This document shows positions 11,773-23,916 of a stretch of 64,000 nucleotides of DNA, piece after piece. The notes below the pieces were generated by a model. That model was given only the letters and a program-made list of their open reading frames with translations. It was not told the DNA's origin and did not search any database. Within the stretch, counting starts at the first letter, position 1, and each line of letters opens with the position of its first letter. This stretch comes from Humulus lupulus (lineage: Eukaryota > Streptophyta > Magnoliopsida > Rosales > Cannabaceae), in assembly GCF_963169125.1 (NCBI RefSeq), contig NC_084802.1:112658903-112722902 (forward strand), read 5' to 3'. The position numbers were made by a program, and so were the translations under genes.

Positions 11773-14700
11773 TTACCTGAATAACTCGGGATATTGAACC
11801 TGGATCACTGTCTCAAGCTCCCAGGTTGCTTCCTCGACCCTACTATTCCTCCACAATACCTTAACAAGGGGAATTGTCTTATTCCGTAGTACTTTATTTT
11901 TCCGATCCAAGATCTGGACCGGTTGCTCCTCATAAGCCAAATCTGTTTGCAATTCCAAGTCTTCATATCTCAAAACATGAGTCGCATCAGAGACGTACTT
12001 CCGGAGCATAGAAACATGGAATACGTCATGGACTCCTGACAATGATGGTGGCAAGGCCAACCTGTAAGCCACTTGACCGACCCTTTCTAGGATCTCAAAA
12101 GGTCCAATGAACCTAGGGCTTAGCTTGCCCTTCTTTTCAAACCTCCTCACCCCTCGCAACGGTGAAACCCGAAGAAACACGTGGTCTCCAACCTGGAACT
12201 CCACGTCCCTACACTTGGGATCAACGTAGCTTTTTTGTGTGCTCTGAGAGGCGAGCATCCTAGCTCGAATCTTCTCTATAGCTTCACTTGTCCTCTGAAC
12301 CATATCTGGCCCCAAATACTTCCTGTCACCCATCTCATCCCAATGAATGGGTGATCTACACTTCCTCCCATATAACATCTCATAGGGAGCAACTCCAATC
12401 ATTGATTGATAACTATTGTTATACAAAAATTCAATCAACGGGAGATACTTACTCCATGACCCTTCAAAGTCGATCACACACGCTCTGAGCATATCTTCCA
12501 ACACCTGGATCATCCTCTCAGACTGTCCACCAGTCTGAGGATGAAAGGTTGTACTGAACTTCAACTGAGTCCCCATAGCCTTCTGCAAACCACCCCAAAA
12601 CTTGGAAGTAAAGATAGGATCCCGGTCTGACAATATAGACTTAGGAACCCCATGGAGACATACGATCTCCCTCACATACAACTCAGCATACTGATCCATA
12701 GTATATGTGGACTTCACAGGAAGAAAATGGGCTGACTTGGTGTATCTGTCCACTATCACCCACACCGAGTCATGAAGCCCTACAGTCCTAGGTAAACCTC
12801 CCATGAAATCCATTGTAATATCCTCCCATTTCTACTCGGGAACACCCAAAGGCTGAAGCAACCCTACTGGTCGCTGATGCTCAGCTTTCACCTGCTGACA
12901 GGTTAAGCATCTGACTACGTACTCCACCACATCCTTCTTCATCCCGGGCCACCAATATAACATCTGTAGATCCTGGTACATCTTCGTGGTACCCATATGA
13001 AGTGAGTACGGCATCGTATGAGACTCATAGCATCTCTCGTCTGATCCCCTCATCGCCTGGAACACAAATCTGCCCCTGATACCAAAGTAAACCAACCTCA
13101 GAAATAGAATATTCCTTAGCTACTCCTGCTAAGACATTCTCTCTGACCTCCTGTAACTGAGCGTCTACCAATTGTCCCTCTTTAATCCGCTCTAGCAGGG
13201 TCGACAGCAGAATAATATTGGCCAACTGGCCTACCACTAATTCAATCCCCGCTCTGACCATCTCATCAGCTAGCTCTCTCGAGATCTGGGTGGAACTGTA
13301 CAACTGACCGGGGCCTCTCCGGCTCAATGCATCCGCCACTACGTTGGCTTTCCCGAATGATAAAGAATATCACAATCATAGTCCTTTACCAACTCCAGCA
13401 AATGCCTCTGTCTCATGTTCAGGTCCTTCTGTGTAAAGAAATACTTTAGACTCTTATGGTCAGTGTACACCTCGCACTTCTCCCCATACAAGTAATGTTG
13501 CCAAATCTTCAGTCCAAATACCACTGCTGCTAATTCTAAATCATAGGTAGGATACGGCTGTTCATACTCCTTCAGCTATCGTGATGCATAAGCTATGAAC
13601 TTTTCATTCTGCATCAACACATAGCCAAAACCCAACCTCGATCCATCGCAATAAACCACAAACTTCCCTTCCCCCGAAGGAAGACTCAACACAGGCACAG
13701 AAATAAGTCGTCGCTTCAGCTCTTGGAAACTATCTTCACACTTGTCTGACCAAATAAACTTCAAATTCTTCTATGTCAATTCTGTCATCGGTGCCGCTAT
13801 CTTCGAGAAGCCTTCTAGAAATCGTCTGTAATAACCCGCTAGACCAAGAAAACTCTACACCTCCGAGGCATTCCTTGGCATCGGCCAATCCCTAACTGCC
13901 TCTACCATAGATGGATCCACTTTAATCCCATATGCACTCACAATACGTCCAAGGAATGTCACTTCTGGTAGCCAAAATTCACATTTCTAAAACTTGGCGT
14001 ATAACTGATGCTCCCTCAACATTTGAAGAACCTGTCAAAGATGAAGCTCGTGCTCTGCCTCTGAACTTGAATACACTAAGATGTCGTCAATGAAGACAAT
14101 AACGAACTGATTCAGAAAATCCTTGAACACCCTATTCATTAGGTCCATGAAGGCTGCTGGGGCATTGGTCAAACCAAACGACATGACCAGAAACTCATAG
14201 TGCCCATACTTAATTCGGAAGGCCGTCTTCGGTATGTCCTCTTCCTTGATCCTTAGCTGGTGATAACCAGATCGAAGATCAATCTTCGAGAACACCATCT
14301 TACCCTGCAGTTGATCAAACAAATCGTCAATCCTTGGTAGGGGGTACTTATTCTTGATAGTCAACTTGTTCAATTCCCTGTAGTTTATGCACATTCTCAA
14401 AGTTCCATCCTTCTTCTTCACAAATAGAACTGGAGCACCCCATGGAGAGTAGCTAGGCCTGATAAACCCTAAATCCAGAAGCTCCTGTAACTGTATCTTC
14501 AATTCTTTCAATTCTGCTGGTGCCATCCTATATGGTGCCCTCGACACTAGATGGCAAATCAATGACAAACTAAATCTCTCTACGCGGCGGCAACCCCGGC
14601 AAGTCCTCAGGGAACACATCCAAGAACTCGCAAACCAATCTGGTCTCTCCCGGCCCTACTGGAAAAACCCTGGTGGTATCCACCACACTAGCCAGAAAGC

Positions 14701-15235
14701 CTATACACCCTCCTTGTAACAGATCTCTGGCTCTCAGTGCTGTTATCCTGGGTACTCGAGGTCCATGCGCCGCTCCCACAAAAACAAAGGGATCCTCGCC
14801 CTCTCGCTCAAAAGTCACCATCTTCTTCCTGTAGTCAATAGGAGCTCCATATCTAACCAACCAATCCATACCCAAAATCATATCAAAGTCCTCCATAATC
14901 AACTCAATCAAATCTACTGACAACTCTCTACCGTCTACTATCACTGACAGTGCTCTAATCCACCTCCTAGATACTACCAGTTCCCCTGTAGGAAAAATAG
15001 TCCCAAACCCTGAAGTACAATACTCACTAGGTCTACACATCCTATCAATCACCTTACTAGAAACAAACGGATGTTTAGCACTAGAGTCAATCAATATTGT
15101 AAAAGGAGTGCCACCGCTAGAAAGTTGACCTGTCACTACCGAGGGGCTAGCCTCGGCCTCTGCCTGCATCAGGGTGAACACTCGAGCTGGAGTCAGGCTA
15201 TCCACCTTCCCTGCATCTCCCTTCTTCATTGTCGG
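11773..15235 (-). pseudogene. pol of element B: protease, RT, RNase H, integrase, chromodomain; many breaks
   Basis: The polyprotein order is intact but the frame is not. Protease spans about 15229-14570, and the catalytic Asp-Ser-Gly reads DSS (LIDSSAKHPF) instead of DSG. RT follows from about 14620, with [11 protein letters not shown] at about 14110. RNase H lies at about 13764-13339 ([11 protein letters not shown]). The integrase zinc finger is near 13000-12880 (CLTC), and the core at 12813-12490 has MDFMGGLP, LSDRDPIF and GQSERM. A GPF motif is followed by a chromodomain-like end ([20 protein letters not shown]) at 11773. At least three frame changes and several stops are visible, for example near 14032, 13860-13980, 13571 and 12831. 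The family role is reverse transcription of the element RNA and integration, with the chromodomain steering insertion to particular chromatin. This copy cannot act on its own. Confidence 0.93.
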
Positions 15236-16298
15236 GCAGTCTTTCTTGAGGTGTCACACCACCCTGCACACATAATAGGCCTTAGCCCGACATTCGCCCG
15301 GATGGCGTCTTCTGCACCTTGTGCATTCAGGATAAGTCCTCCATGCATCACCACCTCCCTAACGGCCACCCTGAGCACTCCGACCCCTCCTATCAGGACC
15401 AGGTGCGATCGAAGTATCAGGAATCTTCCTCTTCAAATCACTGGGGCCTTCGCCCCTACCAGAACCAGAATATGGAGGCACCGCCCTGCGGCCCTCCCGC
15501 CTTACTACACTCTCCCTCCATATCTTATTTTCCGCTTCCTCAGCGGTAAGAGCCTTTTCTACAGCCTGGGCATAAGTTGTCCCTCCAAGTACTGTTGTAA
15601 TTCTCACATCTCGGGCTATCATAGCATTAGGCCCTCTAATGAATTTATCCTGCCTAGTTGCGTCGGCAGGCACAAGATCTGGTGCAAATTTTGCAAGTCT
15701 ATCAAACTTTAGGGCATATTCTGTGAATGTCATGCTGCACTGTACCAACCCCACGAACTCATTTATCTTCGCTGCCCTGAAGGAAACATTATAGCACTTC
15801 TGACTGAATAGGTCCTTAAATCCTTCCCAACTTAAAGCAGTAACATCCCTGGTCTGTGATGCCACCTCCCACCAGATTCAGGCATCCTCTCTTAGCATAT
15901 ATGTGGTGCAAGCCACTCTGTCATAGCCCTCTACCCTCATAAAATCCAGAGTGGTAGTAATCATGGTCATCCACTGTTCAGCCTTCATTGGATCTGGTCC
16001 TCCCTCAAAGATCGGGGGTTGTTGTTTCTTGAACCGCTCATACAACGACTCCCATCTATTCCCAACCTCAACTGGCTGTACAACAGGTGCCACTGCAGGT
16101 GGCACAATAGGGGCAACACTCCCTGATGGAGCCTGCTGCCGCAGAATTCAGATCTGTTCATCTTGGCTCTGTAGCCGAGCCTGCATGTCTGCCATAAGCT
16201 GCTGCCAGTTCTTAGGGATTGGCGGAGGGGTCTGGCCCTGATCATCATCTCTAGTCTCACACCTGCCAGCTAGTCGTGTAGATTTTCTTGGACGCATA
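15236..16298 (-). pseudogene. gag of element B, broken by several stops
   Basis: Capsid-type sequence is recognisable: RFKKQQPPIFEGGPDP, EQWMTMITTTLDFM, then TEYALKFDRLAKFAPDL. A basic linker leads to a zinc knuckle near 15230, where the first part is damaged (one Cys is Tyr and a stop lies inside) but the last Cys survives as KKDCP. Gag packages the element RNA into particles. The start is unclear because the N-terminus shifts frame near 16105-16260. The relation to element E is close enough to align throughout. Confidence 0.88.
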
Positions 16299-16670
16299 AT
16301 TATCCAAGTCAATCTGCAATCAACGACTCGGCAATCAGACTATGATGACAGGGTAATAATCCTTTCATGATCCATCACTGGAACTCCAATCATTCACAAA
16401 CAATCAAATTATAACATTTTATCCATATATTCATTCACATGCATAGCAGTGCTGATAAGCACACCTCAATATCATCATGCAATAGTCAAGGGCCAGGCCC
16501 TATCAGTATCTCATACTCCCTATTAATCAGGTAGATTTTAACAATCATATCTCATTCAAATCATTTAAGCACATAGTCATGTATACACAATTTACCAAAC
16601 CCTGAGTCAAGCTTGGCTTTCGCAGTGAATGTACATGTCCAGCCAGTCTTCAGGAACCCTTAATCCTAGG

Positions 16671-16684
16671 GCACTCTGATACCA
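16671..16684 (-). other. Primer-binding site of element B
   Basis: Minus-strand TGGTATCAGAGTGC lies three bases inside the 5' LTR. The first 11 to 12 bases match the standard initiator-methionine tRNA primer site (TGGTATCAGAGC) of plant LTR retrotransposons. Confidence 0.88.
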
Positions 16685-16687
16685 AGT

Positions 16688-19600
16688 TGTAACGCCCTGG
16701 ATAGCCAAGACCGTTACACTATGTGTTTATAAAGCTGCAAGACTTACTAATCAAGTCATTTAATCAAAATGTGTTATCAAAACTATAGTAGAACTAGGGT
16801 TAAAAGATTTTGGTCTCAAAAGCGGCATTTCTTATAAATAAACATTCCCTATGTACATGGGAACCCAAAAGTAATAAGTTAAAGACAGTTTACAAAAGAT
16901 TCAAGATTTAAATGTAGTGATTAGCCAAACTAAGGCAAAACAGATAAATAAGCATTTCTCGTCCAGTTCCACTCCTCGGCTGTGGCGGCCGAACAGCTGA
17001 CCATGTACATTCAGCCCCGCAGCTCTCCATCTCCGATCTGGTCCAACTTGCCTTTGCCTTTACCTCCACCACGTAGCACCCGTGAGCCAAGGCCCAGCAA
17101 GAAAACACATTAATAAAGCACAATCAATCAACAGACAATCAGATATCTCATACCGCATAAGCATGTACTCAACAGTTTAAACATTCATGTTATCCAAGTG
17201 TTCAACATACCAAGTATATCATTCCATATCAATAATCAATCCACATATGATAACTAGGGTTAACGCTGTAACGACCCAAATCTGCTAATAAGGCTTAAGG
17301 GCCTTGATTAGTGTGCCTGGAGGGCATAATGAGAATTATGTGTGATTTCAATGAGTAAGATGCATGATTATGATTTAAAGCATGTTATATGACTATTTGA
17401 ATATCTGAGATGCATGACTATATGTAGTAGTATGCATGTAGGCCCTAATTAGGTTAGAAGGGCATAATCGTAATTTTGGCCATTATGGGCATAACTGCTT
17501 TGATATATGTGAAAATTGTCGGGACCACATTATTATGTGGATATATCTGTGATCTGTGACTCGAGACGATTCTAGTGAGCAAAGTAGCGAAAAAGTCATG
17601 GCGGGGATTTATACCCGGCTCGGGGTGAGCTTAGGGGTATAAATGGGAATTTAGTGAGTATACTGGAGTCTATCTTGACATTGAGGAATATTATTGGTGA
17701 TTAATTAGGTATCGGGAGTTAAGCGGGAAATATTAGAGAAACTCGAGGAGTTAGCGGGAATTGGGTAAAATGACTAGAATGCCCTTAAGTGGATTAAAGG
17801 GTTAGAAATAAAAGGGAGGGCATTAAGGTCATTTGGCTTTCTAAAGAGGGGAATTACTGAGGCTTTATGTTAGTGGAAATTGTAGAGAAATGTAGAAGTC
17901 TGAGGAAAGAAAGAAAAGAAGGAAAAGGAGGGAAAAGAAAGGGAGAAAACATAGATTGTTTTCTAAGGTCGGTTTACACTTCCTTCATCAGTTTCTTGAG
18001 GATTTTTAGAGCAAAGCTCAGAGGAGAGCTGGGATAGGCTGAGCATCAAGGATCCTAAGCTAGATTTGAGGAATTGGCAGAGGTATAGCAAGAACTCACC
18101 AACACTTGAGGTAAAATTCTGTAAGTTTCTTCAGCTCTGGTTTTGGTTCTTAGCTGAGATATCTAAGCTGTGTTGATGGGGAATTTTAGGAAAGTTGGAG
18201 CCAAGAGTTGAGGAAGAGCAAGACAAGGAATTCTAGAGGCAACTTGAGGTCGAAATTCCGCCAAAGGTATAAATTCTAAGCATCTAACTTTGTTGTTCAA
18301 TTCGTTTCTGCTGAGTTTTAATGTCTAGAAGTGGCTATGGTGAATTTTGAGTTTGGGGATGCATGTGCTTGAGTTCTAGGTATTTGGGGTGCTTGGGATG
18401 AGTGGAGTGTGCTTATAAGGTTGTTTTTGAGTTTGTTAAAGGTTTGGAGAATTTTTTGTTGAGGTTGGTTTGAGGAAATCGCAGGAAGGGAAAACTGGTA
18501 TTGGTCTGTCTGTGACTAGCGCTACAGCGCTAGCCTTTGGGTGCTGTAGCGCTAGGCCATGCATGCTGAGGGGATTTTGCTTCTGTTTATAGCACTTTAG
18601 CGCCCTCCCATGAGCGCTGTAGCACTACCCTGTCTTCTGAAGGGGATTTTAGGGTTGTTTGCAAGGGTTTTTGACCAAGGCTTTGGGGTTTGGTTCCACC
18701 ACCTTGTTTGGTGTAACTAGGAATTCCCGAGGGCTCGGGATTGGCCCCGAGGTTAGGTTTTGGACTTGAGGATTGATGATGAATTTGGCCTATGGTTGTG
18801 TTTAGGTGAGCGCTAGGGATCGAGGGGGATCGTGCTCAAGGAGTCGAGTGATCAAAGCTAGTGTATTGAAAGGTAAGAAAACTGCACCCGATTATATGCT
18901 TGTGATGGGACTAAGTGCTCCCGATATTTGTATCGTATCAACGATGGTATTATGCTGTGGGACATGTAAAAGCGGCCTAAGAGTGCCGTACATAATATTT
19001 GCGGACAGGGCGTGGCTTGGCCACTGGTAGCCGAGGACAACTTAATATTCACTGAGCTCGGTTTAAGCGGGCCGGAGGCAGTGGGATAACGGAGGGAGCG
19101 ACCTGAGGGCGCTAGCCCTAGTTATCATTTGTGAACTGTGTATGATATGTTTAGTATGTGGGATACTTGATTATACTGAATGATTATATGGTTGACATTA
19201 TGTGATGCAATATGAGATATTGATTTGTCTGTTGATTGCTTATGCTATGTCGTTGTGTTTTCTTGCTGGGCCTTGGCTCACGGGTGCCACGTGGTGCAGG
19301 TAAAGGAAAGGGCAAGCTGGACCAATCCTGAGATGGAGAGCTGCGGGGTTGAATGTACATAGCCAGCTGTTCGATCGCCATGGTCGAGGAGTGGATCAGG
19401 ATAGGGATTGCCTAACTGTCTTTTTTGCCTTATTATGGCTTGCTATTGTATCTAAACCTTTTGACTTTTGTAAACGGTCTTTAAACTTAATATTTTTGGA
19501 ATCCCGTGTAAACAGATAATGTTTCTTAATGAAAATGCGACTTTTGAGACCAAATTTTTTTAACCCTAGTTCCTCTATAGTTTCAGTAACACATTTTTAA

Positions 19601-21499
19601 TTGAATGACTTGATTAGCAAGTCTAGCACTTTATAAACACATAGTGCAACGGTCTTGGATATCCAGGGCGTTACAAACGCCCTTTGGCCGCACCCTCTAT
19701 TTATCCCATTGACTTCGGCCCGCTTAAACCGAGCTCAGTGAATTTTAAGCTGTCCTCGGCTACTAGTGGCCGAGCCGCACCCTGTGCGCAAGTATAATTT
19801 ATGGCACCCATAGGCCGTTTATAACATGTCCCATGGCGTAATACTATCTATGACATTATACGGATATCGGGAGCACTTAGTCCCATCACAAACACATAAC
19901 CGGGTGCTGTTTTCTTACCTTTAGATTTGCTAGCTTTGTTCAATTGATCCTCAAGCACGATCCTTCTTGAGCCTTAGCGTACACCTAGTCACAACCATAG
20001 ATCAGAATCATCACCAAACCTTTAGTCCAAAACCTAGCCTCAGGACCTACCCCGAGCCCTTGGGAAGCCCTAATTCCACCAAACGGGGTGGTGGAATCAA
20101 ACCCCAAACCCCCGGGCAAAAACCCTTGAAAATAACCCAAAAAACCTTTTTCTGGAAATAGGGTAGTGCTACAGCGCTCTAAGGAGAGCGCTACAGTGCT
20201 ACAAACAGAGCCTAAAACGTCCCAGACAACATGGCCTAGCGCTACAACGCCCAGTGACTAGTGTTGTAGTGCTAGTCACAGCACAACAATTCCTGCACTT
20301 TTCCTCCTTCGATTTTCCCTGAGCCAAACCTTACCAAAACTATTCCAAACTTCAACCAAACATAAAAACAAGCCTACCAACATCCTGCACTCATCCCAAG
20401 CATCTCAAACACTCATAACCCAATCACATGCACCCCTAAACAAAGAATTCACCATAGCCGAACCTAAAGTTCAGAAACTTAACAAAACAGCAACTGAAAC
20501 CACAAAACTTAAACTAGAATTCCTTACCTTTACTGGATGAGCTTAGCCTAGGTTATCCTCCTCACCAGCTTGGTCTTCACCTCCTCAAAGCTCAGATCCA
20601 ATTTCCCTAGAATTCCCCACCAAAACTTAGCTCAAATTCCACAACAATACCAAGAACTAGAAACTGAAAGACTACCCTGAACCTTACCTCAAATGGATGG
20701 ATTGCTATGCAAAATTCCTCAAACCAGAACAAGGATCCTAGCCTCAAGCTCTTGCCCAAAATCTTCCTAAGTTTCTGCCCCGAAAGACCTCAAGAGATGG
20801 AGAGGAGTTCTCCAACCGAATGAGAAAGAAGAAGACTTCCAATTTCCCCTTTTTTTTTCCTTCTCTTCTTTCTTTTCTTTCCTTCAGAATTCCAGCCCTT
20901 TCTAGACAATCCACATAAGTATAAAGCCTATTAACATTTATCCATTATAAGCCAAATGACCACAATACCCTCCCATAATTCCAAGCCTTTTAATCCACCT
21001 AGGGGCATTTTGGTCATTTCTCCCAATTCCTACTAGTTCCTCAAGTGTCTCTATTATTTACCACTTACTTCCTGACGCCTAAACAATCACCAATTATATT
21101 CCTCAATACCAAAATAGATTCCTGTATATTCGCTAAATTCCTAGAAATACCCCCAGGCTCGCCCCGAGCCGGGTATAAATCCCCGCCGTGAATTTTTCGC
21201 TAAACTGCTCACTGGGATCGTCTCGAGTCACATATTACAAATATATCCACATAATAATGTGGTCTCAGCAGCTTATCACATTTATATACAATTATGCCCT
21301 CAACGGCCAAAATTTCGATTATGCCCTTCTAACATAATCAGGGCCTACATGCATATTAATGCACATAGTCATGCATCACAAATATTGAAGTAGTCATATA
21401 ACATGCTCTTAAATCACTAAATCACATATAATCCAATTATGCCCTCTTGGCACACTAATCAAGATCCTTAAGCCTTATTAGTAAATTTGGGTCGTTACA
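16688..21499 (-). mobile_element. 5' LTR of element B, split by a nested solo LTR
   Basis: Segments 16688-17266 and 19681-21499 together give about 2.4 kb, matching the partner LTR at 9346-11736. The interruption is a solo LTR of the same family inserted the other way round, with the 5-bp duplication aacgc on both sides. Confidence 0.95.
17267..19675 (+). mobile_element. Solo Tekay-family LTR nested in the 5' LTR of element B (2409 bp)
   Basis: It opens with TGTAACGACCC and closes with CCAGGGCGTTACA, the reverse orientation of the host LTR. The duplication aacgc is perfect (17262-17266 and 19676-19680). No internal region is present, so it arose by LTR-LTR recombination after a full insertion. 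It carries the TAGCGCTA module at about 18515-18635. Confidence 0.95.
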
Positions 21500-22385
21500 A
21501 CATCCTTCACATGCAAATGCTTCGGCTGGCTTGTGCTTTCCCACTGTAGCATCCTAGGGAACTTGAATCCACCGAGCTTGGCATATTCCTTTTGCAAATC
21601 AAGAATCGTCTCGTATGCCCAATATTGCAAGGATGGCGGATACCCCTGCAGGTGTACTTTGCCTCCACCTGAACACCCTTAGAAGACACCACCTCAATGG
21701 TCTTCTTCGCCTTCTTACCAGGTATTGTAGCACCAATCACTTTCATATCTCTACTGAATTGTTTCATAGTTGTATCGAATGAAAGGGAAACCCATGGATA
21801 CTTCTCAAAATATTCTAAGTCCTCGACCATCGACAATGAATCTCGCCAAATAGCATTGTCATTCTCGGCGGTCAATAGTATCCCCTCCACAAAGTAAACC
21901 AAACCGAGCTTGTACAAATCATCAGGTACATCGTACATACAAAAACCTTGTTCCAAATTATTGAACCTAATGTCTTTCTTGGGTTCCACACTAAAATATG
22001 TATTAACTAGGCGGGAGGACGTAAGGTGAGGTTGAATGTCAGCAGCAAGTGGTGGACAGGAGCAGCTGAGGCCATTCATAATGGTAAACTCGTGCACCCC
22101 AAACATACATAAGTTTGGGCCCATCAAGAAGTGCACCTCATCGCCATGCAGAGACTTCACCTTCTGCAAAAGCAGTGTGTGCACCAATGCCCTAGAGAAC
22201 GAAAAGGCAGGGGCTATGAAGAATGGTCCAAAAACAGACTCATTCACCCTCCCCAACAATCCATGCTCCTCAAACCTTTTCTTCAATTTCGTTAACCTCC
22301 CGGAACTCCTATAGGTTCTACGACCGACATAATGATCCTCTATAGGGATCTCAAGCGGTGGGATACCTTTGGGTGGCATCTGCAA
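21500..22385 (-). pseudogene. Ulp1-like protease gene, 5' part with DUF1985-type domain
   Basis: This is the other half of the protease gene, on the far side of element B. From the ATG at 22385 the product carries RLTKLKKRFEEHGLLGRVNE, then GPFFIAPAFSFSRALVHTLL and FGVHEFTIMNGLSCSCPP, then DNAIWRDSLSMVEDLEYFEK. This is the pattern of the DUF1985 domain that sits in front of Ulp1 protease domains in plant transposon-borne genes. A one-base frame change near 21645 throws the reading into GIRHPCNIGH, while the other frame continues with the expected GYPPSLQYWAYETI and reaches the insertion site. The cause of the frame change (mutation or sequence error) cannot be told here. The start may not be the true N-terminus, because an upstream exon near 23606 is possible. 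Confidence 0.85.
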
Positions 22386-22440
22386 AATATCAAAAAAAAA
22401 AAAGAGAGAGAATTAGTTTAATTTACAAAAAAATATTGAG

Positions 22441-23450
22441 TCTGTTGTTGTCATCGAAATGCCATCAAATTACCATCGATTTGACATCGAAACAAAAAGA
22501 AAAAAATCAACATATACAAGCATGCATCGAAATGACATCAAAATACTATCAATATACCATCGAAACTGATTTAAAAAAAAACAAACAAACTATCGATGTG
22601 CCATCGAAATGGTATCGAAACACATCTAACAAATAACAACTAACTAAGCCACCCTCGAATCAGCATCGAAATACAATCGATATACCATCAAAATTGATTT
22701 TACAAATAAACAAACACACTATCGATGTGCCATCAAAATGGCATCGAAATACTATCGATATACCATCAAAACTGATTTTACAAATAAACAAACAAACTAT
22801 CGATGTGCCATCGAAATGGCATCGAAATACATTTAACAAATAACAACTGACTATGCCACCATCGAATCAACATAAAAATTGCATTGATTATATACAAAAT
22901 AAAATCAACAAATAATGTATTGATATTCCATCGAAATAGCATCGATTATGCATCAAATATCTTTCAAACAGATAACATATAAAAGCCATCAACATCGCAT
23001 CGACATAGCATCGAATTAACATCAATGCATCACCATCAAATTAATGTGCTCGAACAACCATCGAAATGGCATCGACATAGCATTGAAATTAATAGATTTA
23101 TCAAAATATAACTAAAACCAAGAAAGCATCGAAATACCATCGAACTATAATCGAAATTGCATTGAAGTCAGCATCAACATAACATCGATTTTATACAAAA
23201 AAAACTAAAAACCATGCAGCATCAAAATGGCATAGATATACCATCGATTGCGCATCAATTGACTATCGCCTTCATTTAATGGTCCATCGAAATACTATCG
23301 ATGGAGCATCGAGTGCACATCAATGAACAACATTTTGATTATTAAAAAATATACACATGCACTGAATGACATCTAATTATCATCGATTAAGCATCGAAAT
23401 GACATCGATGTGGAATCGATTGAACATCGACCCACAAATTTTTTGCATAA
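22441..23450 (-). repeat. About 1 kb of degenerate 11-bp tandem repeats (CATCGAAATRN)
   Basis: Blocks of consecutive 11-bp units read CATCGAAATGC, CATCAAATTAC, CATCGATTTGA and similar, beginning at about 22454. Blocks are joined by A-rich spacers such as ACAAATAAACAAAC. Between 22640 and 22860 the pattern also repeats on a scale of about 100 bp. The core often forms the palindrome ATCGAT. It lies directly upstream of the DUF1985 reading frame, so it is either 5' flank, UTR or an intron of the protease gene. There is no coding potential across it. Confidence 0.85.
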
Positions 23451-23605
23451 CTTAAACACATTCTTCCAAAATGATGCACATAGAATCAAACCCATTTAAA
23501 GCTACATTTTTGCAAAATAAAGATTAAAAATCAAACCCATTTCATTGATTTTATACATTACGATTCAATTTTTTTTTTTAAAAAAATCTAGAAAAATCGA
23601 CTTAC

Positions 23606-23853
23606 CGTTGCCAGCGATGGAGAAGAGGGTGGCGACGACACCTGTGACGAGAGAGAGAGCTTCGCCTAAGAGAGACAGTGAGAATGTGAGGGGTCTGAGA
23701 GGTTGAGAGAAAATTCCACTGAGAGAGAAATGAGAGAGTTCGACTGGGATGGGAATGTTTAATGTTAGGAGTGTTTTTTTTTTCCAAAATATTAGAAATG
23801 ACATATGTTTGAGAGAGTAAGTTATGTTGGCACTTAAAAAAAATTAAGTACAT
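23606..23853 (-). other. Possible first exon of the Ulp1-like gene
   Basis: The minus strand has a C/T- and G/C-richer stretch in AT-rich surroundings that ends at a textbook donor, GGCAACG followed by GTAAGT at about 23605. If used, the intron would contain the 11-bp repeats and join the DUF1985 exon near 22386. No known domain is visible and a chance donor is possible. Confidence 0.3.
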
Positions 23854-23916
23854 TATAGGACATATAGTGTAAAATTCCCATTTTTTAGGCTTATTTGCAG
23901 TAAAAATTCCTAATCT

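Larger units (their letters stand above)
9346..21499 (-). mobile_element. Element B: complete but decayed Tekay/Del chromovirus (Ty3/gypsy), 12.15 kb including a nested solo LTR
   Basis: Both LTRs, a primer-binding site, gag and pol are present in order on the minus strand. The target duplication acatc is perfect (9341-9345 and 21500-21504). It splits the Ulp1-like gene. Two hand-aligned LTR stretches totalling about 430 bp differ at roughly 6%, so the insertion is older than that of element E. Without the nested solo LTR and its duplication the element is about 9.74 kb, close to element E in size. Confidence 0.95.

Noticed and set aside
22441..23450. CRISPR-like array
   Set aside because: Units are 11 bp, degenerate and contiguous without unique spacers, and the DNA is plant.
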